NCBI GenBank assembly: GCA_013822395.1
Contig: PNKK01000019.1
Location: 1-45,027, forward strand
Source of the DNA: Anaerolinea sp.
GTDB taxonomy: Bacteria; Chloroflexota; Limnocylindria; Limnocylindrales; CSP1-4
Reading direction: 5' to 3'
DNA length: 45,027 nt
Both the position numbers and the translations under genes were made by a program. The notes below the pieces were generated by a model. That model ran no database searches. It was not told the origin of the DNA and saw only the letters and a list, made by a program, of their open reading frames with translations. Numbering within the stretch: the first letter of the stretch is position 1; every line of letters begins with the position of its first letter. This document shows positions 16,927 to 24,684 of the stretch, piece by piece.

Positions 16927-16981
16927 CGTGAACCCCTTTCGGTATCCTTGGCCTGAAGTGGCACCGTTTTGGTACAGTGAA

Positions 16982-17011
16982 CTAGGCCAAGTTGAACCTT
17001 ACTTGGACTAG
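16982..17011. promoter_or_regulatory. inverted repeat upstream of the GntR gene (probable operator)
   Basis: CTAGGCCAAGT (16982-16992) and ACTTGGACTAG (17001-17011) form an 11-bp inverted repeat with one mismatch and an eight-base spacer. It ends six bases before the GntR start codon and would block transcription when bound, fitting autorepression. Confidence 0.6.
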
Positions 17012-17017
17012 TGCACT

Positions 17018-18025
17018 ATGTCAACAGTCGATACCGACCCTCGCACCATGCCGATCGGCCCATCCGGCCGCGACCTGGACGTCGAGCGGGACTCGGATGT
17101 CCCGATCTCCACCCAGATCTTCTGGCAGCTCGTCTACCAGATCGATTCCGGGCGGCTCCTGCCCGGCGCCCGCCTCCTGCCGGTCCGCGAGCTGGGCGCC
17201 GCGCTGCGGGTCAATCCGAACACGATCCGGGCGGTCTACCGACGCCTCGCCGACGCGGGCTACGTCATGAGCCGCCACGGGGCCGGGACGGTGGTCGCAG
17301 ACCGGCCGCCCAAGCGCCGCCGGCCGGAGGCCCTCGCCGGCATCGTGTCCGAGATGATCCGGCGCGCCGCCCAGGCCGGATTCACCGCGGACGAGGTCGC
17401 CTCGGCGACGTTCGCCGCCTCGTCCGAGCGCCGCCGGCCCGGACCCGTGGTCCGGGTCCTGTTCGCGGAGTGCACCTCGGCCGACGCCGGCTACGATGCG
17501 GAGCGTCTGAACGACGAGTTCGCCGGCCAGATCGAGGCAGAAGGGACGCTCCTGGACGAGATCCCCGAGCGGATGGAGCGCTTCCATTACGACCTCGTCG
17601 CCACGACGACGTTCCACGCCGACGAGGCCCAGGCGCTCGTCGGCGGGCGGGTGCCGGTCGTGGCGATGATCGTTGGGCCCGGGTACGTGGAGCTCGTCCA
17701 CGAGATCTCCGGACTGCCGGCCGGCTCGCGCGTCGGCGTCGTGTGTGCGTCGGAACGAGGCGCGGACAATATCGCGGAGACGCTCGCGATCGCCGGGACC
17801 AAGGGCGTGGAGCTCATCCCGGCCCTCATGACGGATGAGACCGGCATCGCGGAGCTGGACCGGACCGCCGATCTCATCCTCCTGTCGCGAGAGGCGCTCG
17901 CACATGGGCTGGACGCCCGCCTGTCGCGGCTCGAGCGCGTCCGCCCCTGGACATACGAGTTCGACCCGGCCGGCCTGGAGCATCTCCGCCGCGCGATCGA
18001 GCACGTGTCCACCGCCCGGGCGTGA
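17018..18025 (+). CDS. GntR-family regulator with binding-protein-like C-terminal domain
   Basis: A 335-residue regulator. The N-terminal winged helix (about 25-95) has the YtrA/GntR pattern: VPISTQIFWQLVYQIDSG, LLPVRELGAALRVNPNTIRAVYRRLADAGYV, then HGAGTVV. The C-terminal part (about 140-325) alternates beta strands and helices, with VVRVLFAECTS, VPVVAMIVGPGYVEL, RVGVVCASERGADNIAETLAIAG, and DLILLSREAL, like a periplasmic-binding-type sensor rather than a standard FCD or UTRA domain. The ATG at 17018 has no Shine-Dalgarno; an inverted repeat sits just upstream. The next gene starts 12 bp after its stop, so the two probably form an operon and the regulator may control that GH13 protein. Confidence 0.8.
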   Translation: MSTVDTDPRTMPIGPSGRDLDVERDSDVPISTQIFWQLVYQIDSGRLLPGARLLPVRELGAALRVNPNTIRAVYRRLADAGYVMSRHGAGTVVADRPPKRRRPEALAGIVSEMIRRAAQAGFTADEVASATFAASSERRRPGPVVRVLFAECTSADAGYDAERLNDEFAGQIEAEGTLLDEIPERMERFHYDLVATTTFHADEAQALVGGRVPVVAMIVGPGYVELVHEISGLPAGSRVGVVCASERGADNIAETLAIAGTKGVELIPALMTDETGIAELDRTADLILLSREALAHGLDARLSRLERVRPWTYEFDPAGLEHLRRAIEHVSTARA

Positions 18026-18037
18026 CATCCTTCGCCC

Positions 18038-21000
18038 ATGCGGGCGATCCACCTCTCGCGCGACGCCAGGCACCGCCACGACCTGGATGACGCCGCGGAT
18101 CCACGTGGCGGCGTGGGCCTCGACGACGTGGCGGCCGCCCGGCGGACCGCCCGGCGGATCAATGCGGATCGGGCCGCCGGCCGTGCGTCCGGCCCACCCA
18201 CCGTCACTGCCGGTGAGCTGATCGCGGTCGGCGTCCTCCACGAGGTCTTCCACCGGCTCGTCGACCGGTACGAGGCGGCCATCGCGCCGGGTGCCGTCTC
18301 GGCCGCGGTGAGCGCGACCCGGGCGTCTGCGGGCACGGCCCGGGTGGAGCGGACGGTTCGCGGGCTCGCCCGCGAGTTCGGGCGGCCACCGGTGCCGCCC
18401 GGGCACGATCCGGCGCCACCCGGTGACGAGGCCGCGGCGCGGTCCGAGGCGCTCGTCGAGGCGCTCCTGCTGTCCGTGGTCAACGACGACCCCGCGGCGT
18501 CGACGCTTCGCGACCTGTTCGACGATGGCGTCCTCCGTCGGGAGGGCTCCTACCCGCGGGTCCTCGCTGCGCTGGAGGCCGAGCTCCTGGCGAGCGCGGC
18601 TCTGGCATCGGATGCGGGAGCTGCGACGCTGTCCGGCCGATCCAGCCTCTTCGGGAGACCGCTGCCCGAGCTGCTCCGGGCCCCGTCGGCGGCTTCCCCC
18701 ACGTCCCTGGCCGGGCAGCTCCGCTGGATCCGCGAGCACTGGGGCGAGCTGATCGCCGGCGTCGAGGGCCTCGAGGACCGGCTCCTGCTCGCATCCGATC
18801 TCGTCGCCGAGGAGGAGCGGGCCCTGCACCAGCGGTTCGGGGGCGGCGGCCTGGGACCCACCGAGACGCCGGACTTCGGCGGCCTCGACGCCGAGCCCGA
18901 GCGCTTCTCGGACGACACCGACTGGATGCCCCGGGTCGTCCTCCAGGCCAAGTCGACCTACGTCTGGCTGGACCAGCTGTCGCGCCGCCACGGCCGCGAG
19001 GTCAGGACCCTCGACGCGATCCCCGACGAGGAGCTGGACCGGCTCGCCGGGTGGGGCATCACCGGGCTGTGGCTGATCGGGATCTGGCAGCGCAGCCGCG
19101 CGTCGGAGCGGATCAAGCGCCTGCGCGGCAATCCGGATGCGGCGGCCTCCGCCTATTCGCTGGATGAATACCGGATCGCGGACGATCTCGGTGGCGAGGC
19201 CGCGTACGCGAACCTGCGCGACCGCGCGGCAACTCGAGGGATCCGACTCGCCTCGGACATGGTCCCGAACCACATGGGCATCGACTCGCGTTGGGTCATC
19301 GAGCACCCGGACCGCTTCCTTGCCGTCCCGGAGGCGCCGTACCCGGCGTACACGTTCAGCGGCCCGGATCTCTCGCCCGATCCCTCGGTGGAGATCCAGA
19401 TCGAGGACCACTACTGGGATGCGAGCGACGCGGCGGTCGTCTTCCGGCGCCACGATCGCCGGACCGGCGATACCCGGTACATCTACCACGGCAACGACGG
19501 CACGTCCTTCCCGTGGAACGACACGGCCCAGCTCGACTACCTCCGGGCGGAGGTTCGTGAGGCGGTGATCCGGACGATCCTCGACGTCGCCCGTCGTTTC
19601 CCGATCATTCGCTTCGACGCCGCGATGGTCCTCGCCAAGCGTCACGTCCGGCGGCTCTGGTGGCCCGAGCCCGGGGCGGGTGGCGGGATCCCGTCACGGG
19701 CCGAGCACGCCCTGTCGCGAGCCGCCTTCGAGGCCGCCATGCCCCACGAGTTCTGGCGAGAGGTCGTGGACCGGGTCGCCGCGGAGGTGCCCGACACGCT
19801 CCTCCTGGCCGAGGCGTTCTGGCTGCTGGAGGGCTACTTCGTCCGAACGCTCGGGATGCATCGGGTCTACAACAGCGCGTTCATGCACATGCTCCGCGAC
19901 GAGGACGGGCCGGGCTACCGGCGGGTCATCCGCGAGACGATCGAGTTCGATCCGGCGATCCTGGGCCGGTACGTGAACTTCATGACCAACCCCGACGAGA
20001 AGACCGCGATCGAGCAGTTCGGGACGGGGGACAAGTACGTCGGGGTCGCCACGGTGCTCGCCACGCTGCCCGGCCTGCCGATGCTCGGCCACGGCCAGGT
20101 GGAGGGCCTCGGCGAGCGCTACGGGATGGAGTTCCGACGGGCGACACTCGACGAGCAGCCGCACGACGAGCTGATTCGGCGGCACGAACGCGAGATCTTC
20201 CCGCTCCTCAGGCAGCGGCGCCGGTTCGCCGGGGCGCGCGACTTCCGCCTGTACGATCTCGTCACGGATGACGGCGGCGTCGACGAGCACGTCTTCGTCT
20301 ACTCGAACGGAACCGGCGAGGAGCGGTCGCTCGTCGTCTACCACGACCGCTTCGGCTCGACGCGAGGGCGGGTCCGGATGAGTGTCGCCTTCGCCGTGAA
20401 GGACGATGCCGGAGAGCGGCGGCTCGAGCGCACCACGCTCGCCGACGCGCTCGGGCTGTCGGGCGAGCCTGAGACGGTCGTCTCGTTCCACGATCCTCGG
20501 ACCGGGTACGGACTCGTCGCGACGATCCGCGAGCTACGAGAACGCGGGCTCGAGCTCCGGCTCGCGGCGTACGAGAGCCACGCCTTCACGGAGATCGAGG
20601 AGCATCCCGCGTCCGAGACCGACTGGCGCCGCCTTGCCGATCGACTCGGCGGTGCCGGCGCGGCGTCGCTCGACGATGCCCTCGCGGCAGTGCGGCACGG
20701 AGCGGTCCACGAGCCGCTCCGGGCGGCGGTCGTGGCACTGCCGGATCTCGAGGCGACACGAGCGCGGCTCGACGAGGCCGCCGGGGCGGCCGGCATGAAC
20801 ACGGCGGGCGTCACCACGGCCGTGGACCGGCTGGCACGCCTGGCGGGTGAGAGCGGCCCTGCGGCCGGGCGCGGATCGGCGGCCACACCTGCCGATCCCG
20901 TCGAGGCGGCAGCCCGCCTCGGTTGGGCTGCCCTCGCCTGGCTGCCAGGGCCAGCCGACGCACGACGCGCGAGCGTGGACGAGCGCCGGCTCACCTGGCC

Positions 21001-21511
21001 GCTGGCGGGTGCGTTTGCCGCTCGCGGCCTGGGCGACGAGGCGGCCCGGGCCGCCGCCGCCCGTGCTCGCTTCCTGGTCGGCGTGCCGCTCCCCGGGGAG
21101 GTCGGGCGGCGGGCGGATACCGCGAACGCACGAGTGGGAGCGCTCGTCGGGGCGTGGCTCGGCGATCCGGAGCTTCGCGCCGCGCTGGGCCACCACGCCT
21201 GGGAGGGCGTCGACTACGTTTCGGCCGAGGGCTGGTCGGCCCTCGTGGCGACGACCGCGGAGCTCGCCGCGCTCGCCGATCCGTCGCCGGCGGCCGGCCG
21301 CGCGGCCCGGTCCCTCGCGCGCCGCCTGATCGCCGTCGCGCGCGACGCCGGCTACCGGGTGGACGCGATCCGGGCGGCCCTCGCCGCCCTGGCGCCCACA
21401 CCCTCGCCGGCGAGGACGCAAGCCGTCAGTCGCCCGTCACGGCACACCGGAGGAGCGGGAGCCACCCCTCGCCGTGGCCGATCAGGCCCTCGAGATTCAG
21501 CCGATTTCTGA
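18038..21511 (+). CDS. large conserved GH13-superfamily protein of unknown role
   Basis: An 1157-residue protein starting at ATG 18038 (MRAIHLSRDAR), which matches the N-terminus I recall for a family of ~1150-residue GH13 proteins found in Chloroflexota and some other phyla. Residues 1-290 are a helical extension unlike any common amylase domain. The GH13 barrel begins near MPRVVLQAKSTYVWLDQL (297). Region motifs: LASDMVPNHMG, RFDAAMVLAKRH with nucleophile Asp527, LLLAEAFWLLEG with acid/base Glu592, and NFMTNPDEKTA with Asp653, where the usual N-H-D is N-P-D. A beta domain (about 720-850) and a helical C-terminal region (about 860-1140) follow; the last ~30 residues are basic and low-complexity. 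No signal peptide. Probably a cytoplasmic alpha-glucan-active enzyme; substrate and reaction unknown. Confidence 0.85.
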   Translation: MRAIHLSRDARHRHDLDDAADPRGGVGLDDVAAARRTARRINADRAAGRASGPPTVTAGELIAVGVLHEVFHRLVDRYEAAIAPGAVSAAVSATRASAGTARVERTVRGLAREFGRPPVPPGHDPAPPGDEAAARSEALVEALLLSVVNDDPAASTLRDLFDDGVLRREGSYPRVLAALEAELLASAALASDAGAATLSGRSSLFGRPLPELLRAPSAASPTSLAGQLRWIREHWGELIAGVEGLEDRLLLASDLVAEEERALHQRFGGGGLGPTETPDFGGLDAEPERFSDDTDWMPRVVLQAKSTYVWLDQLSRRHGREVRTLDAIPDEELDRLAGWGITGLWLIGIWQRSRASERIKRLRGNPDAAASAYSLDEYRIADDLGGEAAYANLRDRAATRGIRLASDMVPNHMGIDSRWVIEHPDRFLAVPEAPYPAYTFSGPDLSPDPSVEIQIEDHYWDASDAAVVFRRHDRRTGDTRYIYHGNDGTSFPWNDTAQLDYLRAEVREAVIRTILDVARRFPIIRFDAAMVLAKRHVRRLWWPEPGAGGGIPSRAEHALSRAAFEAAMPHEFWREVVDRVAAEVPDTLLLAEAFWLLEGYFVRTLGMHRVYNSAFMHMLRDEDGPGYRRVIRETIEFDPAILGRYVNFMTNPDEKTAIEQFGTGDKYVGVATVLATLPGLPMLGHGQVEGLGERYGMEFRRATLDEQPHDELIRRHEREIFPLLRQRRRFAGARDFRLYDLVTDDGGVDEHVFVYSNGTGEERSLVVYHDRFGSTRGRVRMSVAFAVKDDAGERRLERTTLADALGLSGEPETVVSFHDPRTGYGLVATIRELRERGLELRLAAYESHAFTEIEEHPASETDWRRLADRLGGAGAASLDDALAAVRHGAVHEPLRAAVVALPDLEATRARLDEAAGAAGMNTAGVTTAVDRLARLAGESGPAAGRGSAATPADPVEAAARLGWAALAWLPGPADARRASVDERRLTWPLAGAFAARGLGDEAARAAAARARFLVGVPLPGEVGRRADTANARVGALVGAWLGDPELRAALGHHAWEGVDYVSAEGWSALVATTAELAALADPSPAAGRAARSLARRLIAVARDAGYRVDAIRAALAALAPTPSPARTQAVSRPSRHTGGAGATPRRGRSGPRDSADF

Positions 21512-21526
21512 ACCCGGCTTGCGGCG

Positions 21527-22447
21527 TCACGATGACGACGCAGGCGCCGGGCGAACGAAGCGGGTGAGCTTGTCCGGGTTCCAGATGGCGCGGACGGCCG
21601 TGACGCAACCGCCCGCGACCTCGAGGACGACGACGCCCGCTGGGGCACCGGCCGGGTCCCGCAAGATCACTCCGAGCTCCCCGTTGACCTCGGCCAACTC
21701 GATCCGTCCGGCGTCCGACCACTGCGCACTCCCGGCTACGATGCCGGCGATGAAGCGGGCGACGCGGTCCGCGCCGGCGATCGGGTTGCGTGCCGTCCCC
21801 GGCCGCCTGCCGCCGCCATCCATCCAGGCGACGACGTCCTCAGCGAGCAACGCCACGAGTACCTCGAGGTCCCCTTCGCCGGCGGCCTTCAGGAAGCTGA
21901 CCGTCATCCGCCGATGCTCCTCAGCGGTCGCCCGGAACCTGCGTCGGCCCTCAGCGAGGCGAAGGCGGGCGCGCCGGAATGCCTGGCGGCAGGCGGCCTC
22001 GCTTCGGCCCACCACTCTCGCGATCTCAACGTAGTCGTAGGCGAAGACCTCGCGCAGGAGGAAAGCCGCGCGCTCGACCGGGCTGAGCCGCTCGAGGAGG
22101 ACGAGAAACGCGAGCGAGATCGACTCACGCTCCGCCATCGTCGCTTCGGGTGAGAGCAGATCACCGTTGCCCGTGGGGACGGGCTCGGGCAGCCAGGGGC
22201 CAACGTACGCCTGCCGGCGGGTGCGCGCCGATTTCAGCTCGTCGAGGCACAGCCGAGTGACGATGGTGACGAAGTACGCGCGCAGCGAACGCACGTCCCG
22301 GGCATCCGTGGCGCGCGCACGGAGGTACGCGTCCTGGACGATGTCTTCGGCGGCTGCGGCGCTGCCCAGCATGCGATAGGCGACTCCGAAGAGCATCGGA
22401 CGGTGTGCCTCGAAGGCTTCGGCGTCGAGCGCCGGCGCTGGCGTCAT
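21527..22447 (-). CDS. ECF41-group RNA polymerase sigma factor with SnoaL-like C-terminal domain
   Basis: A 306-residue sigma factor. Start ATG 22447 (MTPAPALDAEAF) fits the family; it lies 17 bp after the oxidoreductase stop. Sigma-2 region: FEAHRPMLFGVAYRMLGSAAAAEDIVQDAYLR (about 12-43). Sigma-4 region: LSPVERAAFLLREVFAYDYVEIARVVGRSEAACRQAFRRAR (about 121-161). The fused C-terminal domain carries the three ECF41 hallmarks: WLPEP (85-89, in the linker), DGGGR (210-214) and NPDKL (290-294). In studied ECF41 proteins this domain replaces an anti-sigma factor and tunes activity. A promoter of the ECF41 type lies before the upstream gene, so the pair is probably autoregulated. The inducing signal is unknown. 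Confidence 0.93.
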   Translation of the reverse strand: MTPAPALDAEAFEAHRPMLFGVAYRMLGSAAAAEDIVQDAYLRARATDARDVRSLRAYFVTIVTRLCLDELKSARTRRQAYVGPWLPEPVPTGNGDLLSPEATMAERESISLAFLVLLERLSPVERAAFLLREVFAYDYVEIARVVGRSEAACRQAFRRARLRLAEGRRRFRATAEEHRRMTVSFLKAAGEGDLEVLVALLAEDVVAWMDGGGRRPGTARNPIAGADRVARFIAGIVAGSAQWSDAGRIELAEVNGELGVILRDPAGAPAGVVVLEVAGGCVTAVRAIWNPDKLTRFVRPAPASSS

Positions 22448-22464
22448 GGGCGCGTGGCTCCTGT

Positions 22465-23763
22465 CTACGCCGCCGCTGTCGCTGACACCGTAGCCGATGC
22501 GGCGAGTCCTGCGGCCTGCTTGCCGCTGGCGAATGCTCCATCGCTGAGCATCCCTTCGCCGCCCACCCAGTCGCCGGCCACGAACAGGTTCCGGACACCC
22601 GGCACAGCGGGACCCGGTCGTCCGCCGAGCCCGCCACCGGCAGCGACCGGGAGCCATCCGGTCACGGTCATCCGCGGGAGGTATCGACGCTCGACCACGT
22701 GGTTGCGCCACCCCGGCTGGGAGAGATCCAGCAGCTCCTCGAGATCGTGCTCGTCAGCGCCTCGGTCGTCGGCCGTCGGCGGCAGGTACTTCATCAGGTG
22801 GACCACGTGTTGGCCGCGCGGCGCGAGCTTCGCCCACGTTGAGTGAACGGAGAGGTAGGTCGGCCTGTCGATGCCCAGGGCGAACACGTGGCGCGGGTTC
22901 GGGAGCGTCGACATCGCAAGGTCGAGCACGGCCGCTCGGACGGGGACGGCGGCCGCGGCCCAAGCCGCGATCTCGTCGACGCCGGACAGCGACGCGGCCT
23001 CGGCGAGCGACGTCGCGACGATCACGGAGCCTGCCCGAACGATTCGGTCGCCCGCGAGCACGATCCCCGCCGCCTCGCCGGCCTCGATGACGATGCGGCG
23101 CACCGGGGAGCCGGTCTCCAGCTGCGCTCCGGCCTCGATCGCGCGGTCCCGCAGCGCATCGACGAGCACCTGCCAGCCGCCATCCAGGTAGCGCACGCCG
23201 CCTCCGGCGATCCGGAGCTGGCGGACCACGGCGCCGGCCGAGGCACGACCGGGATCGTTCGTGTACGTGGAGAGACGGGTCATGGCTTCGAATACCGCTC
23301 GGGCCGGCGGGTCGGAGACGTGTCCGTCGATCCACTCGCGCAGCGCCATGCTGTCGAGCGTGTCTGCGTCGACGTCGCCGAGCGATGCGTAGAGCCGGCC
23401 GAGCTCGATCTTCGCGCGGGTGCCGAGAAGCCGCGTGCCGGTCAGGGCGAGGGCGCTCACAGGCAGGCTGAAGAACCGCTCGCCACGCATCGCCAGGTAG
23501 CGAGCCGCTTCCGGCTGGGAGCCGCCCAGCTCGACGGCCAGCTCGTCAAGGATCGCCGCATTGGCACCGCGCACATACAGCGCATGGGCGCCGAAGTTCA
23601 GCCGGAAGTCGTCGACCACGGTGGTCTGGGCGCGCCCGCCCAGGTTCTCGGCCCGCTCGAAGAGGCCCACGCTCCGGCCGGCGCGTGCCGCATAGTTCGC
23701 CGCAACGAGCCCTGCGATCCCGCCGCCGACGATGGCGATGTCAACACGTTCGATCTGGTGCAT
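22465..23763 (-). CDS. FAD-dependent oxidoreductase (amine oxidase/phytoene desaturase-like), ECF41-linked
   Basis: A 432-residue flavoprotein. Start ATG 23763 (MHQIERVDIAIVGGG) follows an AGGAG Shine-Dalgarno; the frame is open further upstream but without a better start. The FAD-binding Rossmann motif is IVGGGIAGLVAANYAARAGRSVGLFERAENLGGRAQT (about 10-46). A second nucleotide-binding strand appears near VIVATSLAEAASLSG, and the C-terminal FAD motif near VRNLFVAGDWVGGEGMLSDGAFASGKQAA (about 390-418). Shape and length suit the amine-oxidase/protoporphyrinogen oxidase/phytoene desaturase superfamily; substrate unknown. It is first in a two-gene operon with the sigma factor; oxidoreductases are common ECF41 partners. 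Confidence 0.86.
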   Translation of the reverse strand: MHQIERVDIAIVGGGIAGLVAANYAARAGRSVGLFERAENLGGRAQTTVVDDFRLNFGAHALYVRGANAAILDELAVELGGSQPEAARYLAMRGERFFSLPVSALALTGTRLLGTRAKIELGRLYASLGDVDADTLDSMALREWIDGHVSDPPARAVFEAMTRLSTYTNDPGRASAGAVVRQLRIAGGGVRYLDGGWQVLVDALRDRAIEAGAQLETGSPVRRIVIEAGEAAGIVLAGDRIVRAGSVIVATSLAEAASLSGVDEIAAWAAAAVPVRAAVLDLAMSTLPNPRHVFALGIDRPTYLSVHSTWAKLAPRGQHVVHLMKYLPPTADDRGADEHDLEELLDLSQPGWRNHVVERRYLPRMTVTGWLPVAAGGGLGGRPGPAVPGVRNLFVAGDWVGGEGMLSDGAFASGKQAAGLAASATVSATAAA

Positions 23764-23807
23764 CTTGACTCCTGTGTGGCCGGCGCTCGGCCTGCCTCTC
23801 GAGTCAG

Positions 23808-23834
23808 GACGAGACATCAGCCCCGCCCGTGACA
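23808..23834 (-). promoter_or_regulatory. probable ECF41-type promoter
   Basis: On the minus strand TGTCACG (23834-23828) and CGTC (23811-23808) are separated by 16 bases. This matches the ECF41 consensus as I remember it (TGTCACA, about 16 bases, CGTC). It is 44 bp before the oxidoreductase start, leaving a short leader with a Shine-Dalgarno. Confidence 0.65.
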
Positions 23835-23946
23835 GGGTCCTCCTTGATCCGGTCGAGGACGCCGCGGGCGCCGCGGACCAACGTCCCTTCGTATCGGCGC
23901 GCTACGATCAGGCGGCGCCCGAGGCCGGGCGCCCCTGGAGGATCCC

Positions 23947-24063
23947 GTGCCGAACGAGAGGACCGCCGACGAGCATTGGCGCGAGTTGCTGTCCGGTAAC
24001 ATCGAGGGCCTTGACCGGCTCAAGGCGGGTCGATGTGATCGTCCTGTCGGGCTCGAAGGCTGA
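23947..24063 (+). pseudogene. short 38-codon remnant resembling a cyclase N-terminus
   Basis: GTG 23947 follows a GGAGG Shine-Dalgarno (23937-23941), and a -10-like TACGAT lies at 23903-23908. The product, VPNERTADEHWRELLSGNIE followed by GLDRLKAGRC and a short tail, resembles the first ~30 residues of adenylate/guanylate cyclase-like proteins common in Chloroflexota, which normally continue with RLRG...LPS..RCK. Here it ends at a TGA three bases before the GNAT start. It could be a truncated gene whose leader now serves the GNAT gene, or a real upstream small ORF. The homology is from memory. Confidence 0.35.
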
Positions 24064-24066
24064 CGG

Positions 24067-24684
24067 GTGAACCCGACCCACGTGCCCGCGCCGGCGCCGT
24101 GGGCCCGGCCGGTCACCCTCGTCGGGCGGCGGGTCCGCCTGGAGCCGCTCGAGCTCCGGCACCTCGACGACCTCGTCGCCGTCGGGCTCGATCCGGCGAT
24201 CTGGGTCTGGACGCTCGCCCGGCCGGCGGACCGTGACGGGCTCCGGGCCTGGCTGGATGCGGCCCTCGCGAGCGCCGCCGCCGGGACGGAGGTCCCGTTC
24301 GCCACGATCGATCTGGCGTCCGGCCGGGCGATCGGCAGCTCGCGCTTCCTGAACATCGTGCCCGAGCAGCGTCGGCTCGAGATCGGCTGGACGTGGATCG
24401 GGACCGCGTTCCAGCGGACCGGCGCCAACCGCGAGGCGAAGCTCCTGCAGCTGGCCCACGCCTTCGACGACCTCGGCGCGAACCGGGTCGAGTTCAAGAC
24501 GGACTCACGGAATGAGCAGTCCCGGACCGCGCTCCTCGGGATCGGCGCAACCTTCGAGGGGATCTTCCGGAACCACATGATCATGCCGTCCGGACGGCTC
24601 CGGCACTCCGCGTACTACAGCGTCGTCGTCGAGGAGTGGCCGGCCGTCCGGGCGCGCCTCGAGACCCTGCTCGGCCGGCAATGA
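24067..24684 (+). CDS. GNAT-family N-acetyltransferase (RimJ/L-like)
   Basis: A 205-residue acetyltransferase. Start GTG 24067. The fold features are VTLVGRRVRLEPLELRHLDDL (about 16-36), GRAIGSSRFLNIVPEQRRLEIGWTWIG (strands beta-4/5 region, about 90-117), a QRTGANREAKLLQLAHAFDDLGANRVEFKTDSRNEQSRTAL acetyl-CoA pyrophosphate loop-helix region, and the GATFEGIFRNHM substrate-side segment. The layout suits the group of RimJ/RimL-like proteins often annotated as GNAT family; the acyl acceptor is unknown. It overlaps the racemase gene by ATGA, so the two are co-translated. Confidence 0.88.
   Translation: MNPTHVPAPAPWARPVTLVGRRVRLEPLELRHLDDLVAVGLDPAIWVWTLARPADRDGLRAWLDAALASAAAGTEVPFATIDLASGRAIGSSRFLNIVPEQRRLEIGWTWIGTAFQRTGANREAKLLQLAHAFDDLGANRVEFKTDSRNEQSRTALLGIGATFEGIFRNHMIMPSGRLRHSAYYSVVVEEWPAVRARLETLLGRQ

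Noticed and set aside
17021..19645. 874-codon open frame on the minus strand
   Set aside because: Antisense to the GntR and GH13 genes; composition is Arg/Gly/Asp-rich without domains.
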